Shown here piece after piece: positions 43,529-51,634 of a DNA stretch of 64,000 nucleotides. Under the pieces are notes generated by a model. It was not told the DNA's origin. It searched no databases and worked only from the letters and a program-made list of their open reading frames with translations. The stretch comes from JBMNKL01 sp050952225 (GTDB lineage Bacteria > Bacillota > Clostridia > Acetivibrionales > DTU013), in the NCBI GenBank assembly GCA_050952225.1, contig JBMNKL010000003.1, forward strand, positions 310,001 through 374,000, given 5' to 3'. The position numbers were made by a program, and so were the translations under genes. How positions within the stretch are numbered: the first letter of the stretch is position 1; each line of letters begins with the position of its first letter.

Positions 43529-45229
43529 GTGTTCAAAAAGGAAAACAGGATAAACATAACAAGTTTAATCGAACTATACAGGTATATATCGATATTACTT
43601 ACCATTACCATATATATATTAAAAGGCATATACGAGGGTTATGGCATACCCTCCATGATATTTCTTACTCTATGTGTAATTATTTCGGCGTTTCTTTTTA
43701 ATTACCTGTACAAAATAAGCATCCTGATTGAGTCCAGGCTCTACCTGTTGCTGCTTATGGAAATCGCAGGCATGCTGTTCCTGATACTTTATACCGGCGG
43801 CCTGAACAGCCCGTTTACATGGTGCTTTTTCAACCCGCTTCTCATCATATCGGCATATGTGCCTGCACGGCTTAAAGCGCCTTATCTTGCCCTGAGTTTG
43901 CTGCTGTTGTATACCGCGGGCTATTTCAAGGAAAATTCCATAGGGGTGGCGCAGTACCTGATGTCCCATTCGAATATAATACTCAGCTACCTGCTTATAA
44001 TAATCCTTGCCAACATACTGCTTTATTACAGCAAAATTATAAAAAACAACCAGGACAAGCTTCAGAAAGCAAACAATGACCTCCAGCAGGCAAACAGCAA
44101 ACTCGAAAGTTATAACAAGAGGATAGAAGGGATGATACAGGATACCATAGGAATGTACGACGCGGTACAAGCGTTGCCTGTACATAGCGATATTCCGGAC
44201 GCCGTAAAAATCATCCTGGATTTCGCAGGCCGTTTATCCCCGCTGGCCAGCGCATTTTTTGCTCTTAAAACAGGCGATGGGACCAGCACTGTCATTACTT
44301 CGAAACCCATAGGGGATGATGTCCTGGAAACTCTGAAGGGTGTTATCGAAGCTAACACGGCCCGCAGCAATACCAGCATCATAACGGGTAAAACCGGAAC
44401 AGACCAAATAGCGGTTTTTACAGCCGTATCAAAGGTGCTGAGTTACGGAGCCATAGGATTGGTACTTCCTGAAGCGGAATATTTCAGGGCAAAAAACGAG
44501 TATGACGCAAGCATATTATTGTATAAGCAGCTAAGCGTAATTTTCTTTGACAAGATCAAGACAGACGCAATCAGCCGCGAACTTGTGATAGAAGATGAAC
44601 AGAATCGCATAGCGGATGATATTCATGACAGTGTTGTGCAAAGGCTTTTTGCAATGTCTTGTTTCACTTATGACATCCTGAGAAAATGGGACGAGATTTC
44701 CGACGAGGAAAAGAAATCGCAAATCGCGATGGTAATGGAAACAATACGAAGCTCGCTTATTGATTTGCGTTCCACAATCTATAACCTGAGCAGCAAGAAA
44801 CAACAGGTCAACCATTTCGAAGAGAGCGTCACCGCATATCTTGCAGAGTTGGAAAGGCTCAGCGGGGTAAATATCGATTCTGATATAAGGGGCAACTTCG
44901 ACAGTCTGCTGGTCGGGGCGAAAAAGGCATTGTACAGGATCATAACCGAATGTGTGGGCAATGCGATAAGGCATTCAAAATGTGAGAACATACGGGTGGA
45001 ACTTATAGTCGGAGAATCCGTGACAAGCCTGACCATCAGCGACGACGGCATCGGGTTTGATTATGAAAATGTGCGGCAGGAGAAAAACGGGATAGGGTTA
45101 TACAACATACGAAGCCTTGTCAGGATGTTTAACGGTAAACTGAATATACATTCCGGTAAACAGACGGGTACCGTTTTTGAAATAAGTTTTGAAAATCCGG
45201 ATATCATGAAGGGGCATGAGGAGGTATAG
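43529..45229 (+). CDS. Membrane sensor histidine kinase, NarL/DegS (HisKA_3) type
   Basis: 566 residues from GTG 43529 (CAGGAG upstream). The N-terminus has about six membrane helices (to residue ~165), then a coiled coil (LQKANNDLQQANSKLESYNK), a GAF-like region, and the HisKA_3 dimer/phosphoacceptor helix with His in NRIADDIHDSVVQRLFAMSC. The ATPase domain has the N-box ECVGNAIRHSK and DDGIGFDYEN with GIGLYNIRSLVRMF. The natural partner is the NarL-type regulator at 50247-50876, at the other end of the same cluster. The signal is unknown; the multi-helix N-terminus suggests a membrane-borne cue. Confidence 0.9.
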   Translation: MFKKENRINITSLIELYRYISILLTITIYILKGIYEGYGIPSMIFLTLCVIISAFLFNYLYKISILIESRLYLLLLMEIAGMLFLILYTGGLNSPFTWCFFNPLLIISAYVPARLKAPYLALSLLLLYTAGYFKENSIGVAQYLMSHSNIILSYLLIIILANILLYYSKIIKNNQDKLQKANNDLQQANSKLESYNKRIEGMIQDTIGMYDAVQALPVHSDIPDAVKIILDFAGRLSPLASAFFALKTGDGTSTVITSKPIGDDVLETLKGVIEANTARSNTSIITGKTGTDQIAVFTAVSKVLSYGAIGLVLPEAEYFRAKNEYDASILLYKQLSVIFFDKIKTDAISRELVIEDEQNRIADDIHDSVVQRLFAMSCFTYDILRKWDEISDEEKKSQIAMVMETIRSSLIDLRSTIYNLSSKKQQVNHFEESVTAYLAELERLSGVNIDSDIRGNFDSLLVGAKKALYRIITECVGNAIRHSKCENIRVELIVGESVTSLTISDDGIGFDYENVRQEKNGIGLYNIRSLVRMFNGKLNIHSGKQTGTVFEISFENPDIMKGHEEV

Positions 45230-45241
45230 AAGCAGGCTGGA

Positions 45242-46411
45242 ATGGGGAACAGGGATTATGAATCATTGGTCATTATAATAATCATATTTATATCGGCTAC
45301 CCTTGGGAATACATTTTTGCCCTTGTTAACAGGGTCTTCGAATTATTTATACTTTATCAAACCCATATTCTGGCTCGCACTGTCATATTACGTTTGGAGA
45401 ATGCCCAGGACAAGGTTCAAGGGAAAACTGCGCCTTTATAGCTTCATTATAATCTGGAGCGCAATCTGCGGCATCTTGTACATGTCAATATTTTTCGCTG
45501 GCGGTTTCCTTGATGGCATCGGGACCAGCCCGTACACCAGGAAAATAACAGGTATTGCCGCCAATGTTTTAGGCTTCGGAAGCGTTACCGTTATGATGGA
45601 GTGGGTCAGGAGCTATGTAATCAACAAGGTAAAGAAAAAATACATCATATTGTTCGGTATTGCCACCGTGCTGGTTTTTTCGCTTTATGGAATAAACCTG
45701 AGGATATTGTTTAACCTCAGGACATGGCCGTCGGTTGTGCAATATGTCGGGGAATATGTACTCCCGGAAATCGCCGAAAATACATTCTTGACTTACCTGG
45801 TTTATATTAGCGGCGCGTACCCTGCCATGATATATTCCGCGTTAACTTCCGTGCCTATTTGGATAACGCCGGTGCTGCCAAACCTGGAGTGGATTACACG
45901 GGCATTCATAGGCACTTTGTCGCCGGTAATTTTCCTGGTTATTATCAGGCAGGTATACCGGAAACAGACAAGGGAGATCAAAATAAGGGAACAAAAACGC
46001 GAAAAGCCCCAGGCCTGGATTGCAATGAGTATTTTTGCAATTTTGGTTATATGGTTTGCCGTGGGCGTTTTCCCGGTATTCCCCACGGTTATCCTGACAG
46101 GTAGCATGGAGCCTTCTCTGAAACCCGGCGATGTGGCGATCATGAAGAAATGCGACGGCAAGAACCTTGCCGTCGGCAGTGTGATACAATATTGGACCGG
46201 TGAGTATTATATTATCCATCGAATTATTGCTATAGACAATACAAGCGGAAAATATCAAACTAAAGGTGATAATAACAGTGTTCCCGACTCAAGACTTGTG
46301 GGACCTGAGCAGGTAAGGGGAAAATTAATTGCAGCAATACCAAAGGTCGGCATGCTCAATATATTAATCAGGACAAAAAGCCGGATCCGGGAATCGGAAG
46401 TTGAGTTTTAA
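45242..46411 (+). CDS. SipW-type signal peptidase fused to a polytopic membrane domain
   Basis: 389 residues, twice the usual SipW length. Residues 1-240 form about seven hydrophobic segments (SLVIIIIIFISATLGNTFLP, WLALSYYVW, LYSFIIIWSAICGILYMSIF and others). Residues 257-385 are an S26B signal peptidase: membrane helix, catalytic Ser288 in ILTGSMEPSLKPGDVAIMKK, then His326 in YYIIHRIIAID in place of the bacterial-type Lys, then YQTKGDNNSVPDS. The Ser/His arrangement is the SipW/ER type, which in Bacillus matures TasA and TapA. The TasA-like genes downstream are the likely substrates. Confidence 0.88.
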   Translation: MGNRDYESLVIIIIIFISATLGNTFLPLLTGSSNYLYFIKPIFWLALSYYVWRMPRTRFKGKLRLYSFIIIWSAICGILYMSIFFAGGFLDGIGTSPYTRKITGIAANVLGFGSVTVMMEWVRSYVINKVKKKYIILFGIATVLVFSLYGINLRILFNLRTWPSVVQYVGEYVLPEIAENTFLTYLVYISGAYPAMIYSALTSVPIWITPVLPNLEWITRAFIGTLSPVIFLVIIRQVYRKQTREIKIREQKREKPQAWIAMSIFAILVIWFAVGVFPVFPTVILTGSMEPSLKPGDVAIMKKCDGKNLAVGSVIQYWTGEYYIIHRIIAIDNTSGKYQTKGDNNSVPDSRLVGPEQVRGKLIAAIPKVGMLNILIRTKSRIRESEVEF

Positions 46412-46431
46412 AGGGAGTGAATGGAAGCCGG

Positions 46432-47499
46432 ATGAAGTTTAGTAAGCAAACGAAAATTGTGATAATTGCCATTGGCGGACTACTTATTCTTATATTGGTT
46501 ATCTCTGCGATTCTGGAGCTGGCGGTTCCAAGTTACAAGGAGTCAAAGGAAACCTGTTACTCCTATAACAGCCAGGGAAGCATCGATTACAAGGTGTATC
46601 TTAAGCCTAATATAATGTATGACTCGGAGTACCTTGAAAAGGACAGGATTTACGTATTGAAATATATCGACCGTATTGAAATGGAATTTAAATACGCCTT
46701 TTCCGGCAGTTCATCCGCGAATGTATCGACCGAATACAACGTTACCGCATACCTCCAGGGGCTGCACGGTCCTGACAGCGAAGTGCTCTGGAGCAAGGAC
46801 TTTCCGTTAGTGCCGCAAAAGAACGAGCGGGGTGAATACCAAAACATTAAAATCACCGAGCACGCATCCGTCGACCCGGCAATGTATCAGGATTTAAAGG
46901 AAAGCATTTACGCCGAATCAGAGGTTAACGCGCCGGTAGTGCTTAACGTGGTATTTAAAATACATTCACGGGTTGAGACCGAAAATGGCAAGCTTGATGA
47001 TTCATTGAGTCCAAGCCTGGCAATACCAATCGGTGAAAGGGTTTTCAGGATTGACGGGCAGGCCGTGCTTACAGGCGCGAACAAGATCGAGAAAATCATA
47101 AAAGAACCAATACCGGTAAATAAAAGTAAAGTCGTATTTCTGTCAGTTTTCTCACTTATTCTTATCGCCGGACTGATTCTTGTCTACAGGATGGAAGAAG
47201 CCGAAGAGGTTGACCCGTACGATAAGGCCATTGCCGCCATATTCAAGGAATACGGCGAAAGGATGGCCGGCATGGAGCATGCGATATCCTACCTGTTAAC
47301 AGATGTCATTCATGTAAACTGCATTGAGGATATGGTAAAGATAGCGGATGAAGTCGGACAGCCCGTTTTCTACTACAAGGCGGATAAAAAGAGCGAGCGT
47401 AAAATAGAGTTTTACGTGTTTGACAACAACAGGATATATTACATGGTAATGTTCGGTGAAGTGAAACAGGAGGACCTGGCAGAAGAGCGGCTCGATTAG
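46432..47499 (+). CDS. DUF5305-like membrane protein
   Basis: 355 residues from ATG 46432; GTG 46417 is an alternative, with GGGA immediately adjacent. Helix near the N-terminus (IVIIAIGGLLILILVISAIL), an extracellular region of about 200 residues with YSYNSQGSIDYKVYLKPNIM and YDSEYLEKDRIYVLKYIDRI, a second helix (VVFLSVFSLILIAGLILVYR), and a cytoplasmic C-terminus of about 95 residues. This is the layout of DUF5305 proteins, which in Firmicutes and archaea sit next to SipW-type peptidases and TasA-like proteins. It probably helps to export or assemble the downstream proteins. Confidence 0.75.
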   Translation: MKFSKQTKIVIIAIGGLLILILVISAILELAVPSYKESKETCYSYNSQGSIDYKVYLKPNIMYDSEYLEKDRIYVLKYIDRIEMEFKYAFSGSSSANVSTEYNVTAYLQGLHGPDSEVLWSKDFPLVPQKNERGEYQNIKITEHASVDPAMYQDLKESIYAESEVNAPVVLNVVFKIHSRVETENGKLDDSLSPSLAIPIGERVFRIDGQAVLTGANKIEKIIKEPIPVNKSKVVFLSVFSLILIAGLILVYRMEEAEEVDPYDKAIAAIFKEYGERMAGMEHAISYLLTDVIHVNCIEDMVKIADEVGQPVFYYKADKKSERKIEFYVFDNNRIYYMVMFGEVKQEDLAEERLD

Positions 47500-47566
47500 G
47501 GCATAGCACTAAAGTGCTATATACAATGATACCTTGGTATATCGAAAAAATTATCGTTCGGTGTAA

Positions 47567-47594
47567 TTACATCTTTTTATAGTTGTGTTAGAAT
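47567..47594 (+). promoter_or_regulatory. Promoter of the first TasA-like gene
   Basis: TTACAT at 47567-47572, a 16-base spacer, TAGAAT at 47589-47594. It sits after a small hairpin (TAGCAC / GTGCTA at 47504-47519) that ends the upstream unit, so the structural gene has its own transcription start. Confidence 0.5.
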
Positions 47595-47668
47595 ACCTTT
47601 GACGATTACATTGCTCATTAGTATTTTGCATTTATTTCTAATAAAAATGGTTAAAGGAGAGGTTTTTA

Positions 47669-48334
47669 ATGAAAAGAACAAGATTCGTATTACTTGCCGT
47701 AGTAGCCGCATTGGTGCTTATGGGCGCTGGTTATGCCGCATGGACGCAGACATTCAATATCACAAGCAATATTTCAACAGGCGAACTGTTTGTAAAGGTT
47801 GGACATGATAGCACTGAGGTTGAAGTATGGGATCCTGCAACTGGACAGTACAAGAATATAGCTGATGGGGAAGTCGAACATTACCTCAGTTTCCCTGGAG
47901 AAAGTCCTGCTGTCGTAGAAGAAGCAGTTGAAAAAAATAGAGAAAATGCAGGAACATTAGCATCAATTAAGTATAGTCTATATGATATGTATCCTGGTAC
48001 AAAGCTCACAACTACTATCAGTTTTGAAAACCTGGGTACAATGAAGGTAAAAACATCAGGTAAATATGTTACCGATCCGGTTCCGGATACTGATTTATTG
48101 AATTATTTAAAAGTAACAGTTGATGGTGACGAAATTGAGGGAGCAGACATACTTGAAGGATTGGCAAATTTAATAGCTGGAAAAGTTGGGGTACTTGATG
48201 TCAATGAGACAAGGGAAATAACGTTGGAAATGGAGCTCTCTATTGACGAAGTGTATGGATCTACAGCAGAAAACCTTGATATGGATTGGACAATAATACT
48301 CACTTTCGAACAGTATAACGCTCCTAACGAATAA
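47669..48334 (+). CDS. TasA/camelysin-like exported protein
   Basis: 221 residues with a strong AAAGGAGAGG ribosome site. The signal peptide (RFVLLAVVAALVLMGAGYAA) is followed by WTQTFNITSNISTGELFVKV, the typical 'SipW-cleaved predicted signal anchor' of TasA/CalY proteins. The mature part is predicted to be a beta-sandwich with DMYPGTKLTTTISFENLGTM, reminiscent of TasA's 'PGD' region. TasA-like proteins form fibres on the cell surface in biofilms and spores. It is the best expressed-looking gene of the cluster (own promoter, strong ribosome site, hairpin after it). Confidence 0.82.
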   Translation: MKRTRFVLLAVVAALVLMGAGYAAWTQTFNITSNISTGELFVKVGHDSTEVEVWDPATGQYKNIADGEVEHYLSFPGESPAVVEEAVEKNRENAGTLASIKYSLYDMYPGTKLTTTISFENLGTMKVKTSGKYVTDPVPDTDLLNYLKVTVDGDEIEGADILEGLANLIAGKVGVLDVNETREITLEMELSIDEVYGSTAENLDMDWTIILTFEQYNAPNE

Positions 48335-48382
48335 TATAAGTTAGTATTGAATGCTGTTATATTCAAAAAGGAAATGATAAAT

Positions 48383-48414
48383 AATGGCACAAGCTGGTGT
48401 TTGCTTGTGCCATT
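48383..48414 (+). promoter_or_regulatory. Stable 12-bp hairpin between tasA-like genes
   Basis: AATGGCACAAGC pairs perfectly with GCTTGTGCCATT around an 8-base loop. What follows (AAAGTAAACG) is not U-rich, so it may act as an mRNA 3' stabiliser or partial terminator rather than a full stop. Confidence 0.6.
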
Positions 48415-48469
48415 AAAGTAAACGCGCGGATTTGGGTGTTTTAAGGACGGTATTTGAGGGACGATAAAT

Positions 48470-49141
48470 ATGGGGAAGGCAAAAAACCTGTTATTAATAA
48501 CTTCAATAGCACTTGTTCTGATCGGTATCATTTATGCTATGGCATCACAGCAGGTATTCGGCGAATCGGTACGTATTGATGCGCAGCTTGTTGAATTCGT
48601 GCCGGAGGAATGCACGGTGACTTACGCCAGCAGGGGAGTTTATGCGGACATAGAGTTCAAGTGCGACAATTCCGGTAATATCATTGACAAGACTTATCTT
48701 AACCTGGTTGCCAGGGGCGTATACGAGGGTTCAAAGGCCAGTTACCGCATATCGATGAAAAATATGAGCGATTTCTCGCTTGTGGTCGATGAATACAGGT
48801 TGGAAGTCGATCCCGACAACCGTTCGCTGGCCGACCTGATTTATTTCTCCGGCAGCGTTAAAATCTCAAGGAATAACAATGAGTTTTACGATTCTCTTGG
48901 CAGCTTTGAGATGGTGGGACTTGAGGAATTGGACGATAAGTTGACTTCCATCATGGAATATATTAAGATTGATGCGGGTGAAACGGTTGTGCTTGAGGTA
49001 AGCCAACAGTTTGATAAAGATAGAAACAGGTTTATAGGAAAAAGCGGACTGACTTACAGTTTAAAGCCGGTATTTATCCAATATTTTCCGTCTATGGATG
49101 AAAGCCGGATAGCCTTGGGTGATTCTGATGGGAAGGTTTAA
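48470..49141 (+). CDS. Small exported protein of the tasA-like cluster
   Basis: 223 residues. N-terminal anchor KNLLLITSIALVLIGIIYAM then ASQQVFGESVRIDAQLVEFV, the same plan as the neighbouring TasA-like proteins: a basic start, one helix, a small-residue cleavage region, then a beta-rich exported domain. Two cysteines (EECTVTYA, EFKCDNSG) could form a disulfide outside the cell. No named family is recognised. The stop overlaps the next gene (ATG 49128), so the two are co-translated. Confidence 0.7.
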   Translation: MGKAKNLLLITSIALVLIGIIYAMASQQVFGESVRIDAQLVEFVPEECTVTYASRGVYADIEFKCDNSGNIIDKTYLNLVARGVYEGSKASYRISMKNMSDFSLVVDEYRLEVDPDNRSLADLIYFSGSVKISRNNNEFYDSLGSFEMVGLEELDDKLTSIMEYIKIDAGETVVLEVSQQFDKDRNRFIGKSGLTYSLKPVFIQYFPSMDESRIALGDSDGKV

Positions 49142-49646
49142 AAAAGCCAGTAAAGTAAAAAAAATCAGGATAGGGAACTTATTAAGCGTAGGGACAATAT
49201 CCATTGTCCTTATTGCCTGTTTTGGGCTTCTTGGCGCAAGCTACGCAGCCTGGACACAATCGTTCGATATAATAGGCACAATAACTACCGGGCATCTTGA
49301 TATAGCGGTCCGCGACGTAACCCTGGTAAGTTCCGACGAGTATGAATCCTTCAATTTTTCGGTGGACAGGGATGGCAATATTGTAAATGAAGTGGCAATG
49401 GACGTGGAGACAACGACTTATCCGTTCGAGGCAGTAGTGCGTTTTACGGTTGAAAATATTGGTACTCTGCCGGTTGTGTGCAACGGAATTGACAACAGTG
49501 TTTCCGACAGCGTCGAAGTTGAGCTGATGGAAACGCCTGGCGCTATTGAACCCGGAGAGACGGCTTATATAAAGGTACGAATTGTAAAAGGATATTGCCA
49601 TAATTTTGAGTTCAGTACTTTTTTGAAATTTGAGCAGGCAGTGTAG
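49128..49646 (+). CDS. Second TasA-like exported protein
   Basis: 172 residues from ATG 49128, overlapping the previous gene. The basic N-terminus (GRFKKASKVKKIRIGN) and helix lead into LLGASYAAWTQSFDIIGTIT, nearly the same cleavage region as the first TasA-like protein (YAAWTQ-T/S-F-N/D-I). The mature domain is short, with two Cys (VVCNGIDN, KGYCHNFEF) and FTVENIGTLPV. It is a likely minor subunit or anchoring partner of the fibre protein, as TapA is for TasA in Bacillus, though it is not homologous by eye. Confidence 0.75.
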   Translation: MGRFKKASKVKKIRIGNLLSVGTISIVLIACFGLLGASYAAWTQSFDIIGTITTGHLDIAVRDVTLVSSDEYESFNFSVDRDGNIVNEVAMDVETTTYPFEAVVRFTVENIGTLPVVCNGIDNSVSDSVEVELMETPGAIEPGETAYIKVRIVKGYCHNFEFSTFLKFEQAV

Positions 49647-49672
49647 CATACCTGTACTATTAAGGGCTGGAA

Positions 49673-50242
49673 GTGGTGCACATAAAAAAGATATTGCTTT
49701 TTATACCGGTTATAATCATCATATTATCATTGTTAATGATGACATTTACCTTTGCCTTGTGGAACAAGGATACGGAGGTGCGTTTCAGGCTGTCAATTTC
49801 CAGTCCGGAAGATGATTTTGTGTACCCGGAGTATGATACGGTATCCGAAGGACTGGAAGTTATCGGTGAAGATTTATATACTATTCTCTGTAACAAAATG
49901 GGCAATTTTGATTTCAATCTTGACGATCGGCTTGAAGAATTGAACAATCTGCCTGTCGGGGGCATTACGCAACAGGAAGTGCAGCAGGAGTGCAATTACT
50001 ACAGGAATGTGGTTCTCGCGGGTTTCGGTGATTACATAAACCAATATGGGCGTTATATAAATGAACTTGGTTCGTTTTACAGTCAATTACCGCAGGAAGA
50101 AAAGGATAAATATCCTGATTTCTGGACTAACCAGTTCCAGGAATTATGGGCAAAATTCAACCACCTCTGGGAGTTACGCAATCAGCTTTATTTATTAGTA
50201 AATGAGGTTGAACAAGCAGGATACGCGAAAGTTGGCAATTGA
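49673..50242 (+). CDS. Fourth small exported protein of the cluster
   Basis: 189 residues from GTG 49673; a second GTG directly follows. N-terminal helix ILLFIPVIIIILSLLMMTFT, then FALWNKDTEVRFRLSISSPE, again resembling the YAAWTQ cleavage region. Unlike the others, the C-terminal half is helical and rich in aromatic and acidic residues (YINELGSFYSQLPQEEKDKY, FNHLWELRNQLYLLVNEVEQ). The shape suggests an exported, helical accessory protein. Family unknown. It ends 4 bases before the convergent response regulator. Confidence 0.65.
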   Translation: MVHIKKILLFIPVIIIILSLLMMTFTFALWNKDTEVRFRLSISSPEDDFVYPEYDTVSEGLEVIGEDLYTILCNKMGNFDFNLDDRLEELNNLPVGGITQQEVQQECNYYRNVVLAGFGDYINQYGRYINELGSFYSQLPQEEKDKYPDFWTNQFQELWAKFNHLWELRNQLYLLVNEVEQAGYAKVGN

Positions 50243-50246
50243 CTTG

Positions 50247-50876
50247 TTACCTGCCTTTTATTTTGCTGAAATAAAGGGCGGCCTGGGTCCGGTCGTTGAG
50301 TCCGAGTTTTGCGAGGATGCTGCTGATATGTTTCTTAACCGTATTTTCGCTGATATATAACTTGTTTGAAATTGATTTGTTTGACATGCCGTTACCGAGG
50401 CATTCGAGTATTTCAAGCTCCCTGGGAGACAAAACATCATCAGGATTTACCTGTTGATTTTCCTGTTTTACATCAATGTTCCTTTTTTCCATGAAGACCG
50501 GATCGAAGTATTTTCTTCCGCGTAAAACGGTTTTAACCGCGTAAATAATATCCTCGGGGAAGGCATCCTTCAGGATGTAACCGTCGACACCGGCTTTTAA
50601 GGCGCGCTCGAAGTCGGTAACATCGGAGGACGAGGAGAGAATAACAAACTTACAATCAGGATAGGCTTTTTTCGCGGAGTTTACAAAATCAATTCCGCAT
50701 TCGTTCTTCAACCTTATATCGACCAGGGCGAGATTAAATTCCGTTGCCGACATAAGTTCCAATGCAGCGCTGATGTCGTTTGCTTCCGTGATGTTTTCAA
50801 ATTCCTTCTCCGAATGCAGGATGTTCTTTATGCCGTTACATACGAGAGGATGGTCGTCAACGATTAAAATATTCAC
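50247..50876 (-). CDS. NarL/LuxR family response regulator
   Basis: 209 residues. The receiver domain has Asp7, Asp8 and phosphoacceptor Asp53 in LALVDIRL, plus Lys in GYILKDAFPED. The C-terminal LuxR helix-turn-helix (SPRELEILECLGNGMSNKSI then NTVKKHISSILAKLGL) is complete. It is expected to be phosphorylated by the HisKA_3 kinase at 43529-45229 and to control the surface-protein cluster. It reads convergently to that cluster, with its own GGGGG ribosome site. The intergenic region upstream is long (see the candidate RNA). Confidence 0.92.
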   Translation of the reverse strand: MNILIVDDHPLVCNGIKNILHSEKEFENITEANDISAALELMSATEFNLALVDIRLKNECGIDFVNSAKKAYPDCKFVILSSSSDVTDFERALKAGVDGYILKDAFPEDIIYAVKTVLRGRKYFDPVFMEKRNIDVKQENQQVNPDDVLSPRELEILECLGNGMSNKSISNKLYISENTVKKHISSILAKLGLNDRTQAALYFSKIKGR

Positions 50877-51021
50877 TAGTATACCCCCAATACAGCCTAC
50901 CAGTTGATATTATACCCGTTGTTTCGCCATTTTTCAACATTATGCGTGATTTGAGTTTCCCCATTATTTTGGCTCATGTAAGGAACAATATCTCTATACA
51001 AGCATATTTACAGCGAGGCCG

Positions 51022-51321
51022 TATGAAAACAAAGCGATAATAGGCATGTGATTCTTAGTAATGTCCGTTTGTTTGAGCCGTAAGGCGAGTTAACGGAATT
51101 ACTGAATCACAGGCTTATTTGGGCTTAATGTTTTCATTTATGCGTGCAACGTTAGAAATTATCGCTCAGCTTCACGAAAACGCGTTGAATCGTTCGCGAT
51201 TTTCGTTTGCTTCGCTGTAATTTCTTAGACGTTGCATATTGGACGCAGCTGTTTTGCTAAACAGAAATTATCATATATAATGCTATTTTGCACTGTTTGA
51301 AAGAATACTCACAGCGCAAAA
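51022..51321. ncRNA. Candidate structured RNA: four consecutive hairpins
   Basis: A 500-base gap without genes holds four clear inverted repeats in a row. (1) 51023-51137: ATGAAAACA / TGTTTTCAT, GTGATTC / GAATCAC, AGTAAT / ATTACT, TCCGTT / AACGGA, and GCC-GTAA-GGC closing with a GNRA loop. (2) 51145-51236: TGCAACGT / ACGTTGCA, AGAAATTA / TAATTTCT, ACGAAAA / TTTTCGT, CGCG / CGCG. (3) 51249-51264: CTGTTT / AAACAG. (4) 51285-51321: TTTTGCACTGT / ACAGCGCAAAA with one mismatch. No family recognised. Strand undetermined. Confidence 0.5.
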
Positions 51322-51342
51322 AGCTTGACTATGTATTAAACC

Positions 51343-51371
51343 TTGACGCGAGTTGATAACGATGTTAAAAT
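51343..51371 (+). promoter_or_regulatory. Promoter of the riboswitch/transcarboxylase unit
   Basis: TTGACG at 51343-51348, a 17-base spacer, TAAAAT at 51366-51371. Transcription would start about 51378-51380, exactly at the first bases of the aptamer. Confidence 0.75.
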
Positions 51372-51380
51372 ATTATCAAT

Positions 51381-51470
51381 AAAAGGGGAGTAGCTTGAAA
51401 GTTATAAAGCCAACAATCGGCATGGAATAGGCCTGGTTTTATACTCCAGAGTGAAAGCGAGACCTTTACC
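51381..51470 (+). promoter_or_regulatory. yybP-ykoY type (Mn2+) riboswitch aptamer
   Basis: Begins AAAAGGGGAGTAGC and ends GAAAGCGAGACCTTTACC, the two conserved ends of the yybP-ykoY manganese aptamer (AAAGGGGAGUAG and AGCAAGACCUUU). The ends pair to form P1. The 3' strand of P1 is shared with the terminator that follows, so ligand-stabilised P1 would prevent termination, matching the known ON behaviour. Typically found before Mn2+ exporters; here the next gene is a carboxyltransferase. Confidence 0.8.
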
Positions 51471-51509
51471 ACGTTCAATGCTGAATGAACGTAGATAAAG
51501 GTTTTTTTA
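51462..51509 (+). terminator. Expression-platform terminator of the riboswitch
   Basis: ACCTTTACCACGTTCA pairs with TGAACGTAGATAAAGGT (small internal mismatch), followed by TTTTTTT. Its first arm overlaps the aptamer's P1. Confidence 0.8.
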
Positions 51510-51634
51510 TGGAATAGTCCGGGCTTATTGAAAAATATTATTGGGTGATATATAATTGAGTTATTTAGTACCTGGTAATAATATCATATATTAATTATTG
51601 TTGACGCAACAATTAATGGACGAGGTGGATATGC

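Noticed and set aside
49660..49995. Minus-strand frame opposite the fourth exported protein
   Set aside because: Ser-rich antisense frame without ribosome site; the plus-strand gene has a signal anchor and fits the operon.
50881..51380. CRISPR array or phage remnant in the long intergenic gap
   Set aside because: The repeats are inverted and each hairpin is different; there are no regularly spaced direct repeats and no phage genes nearby.
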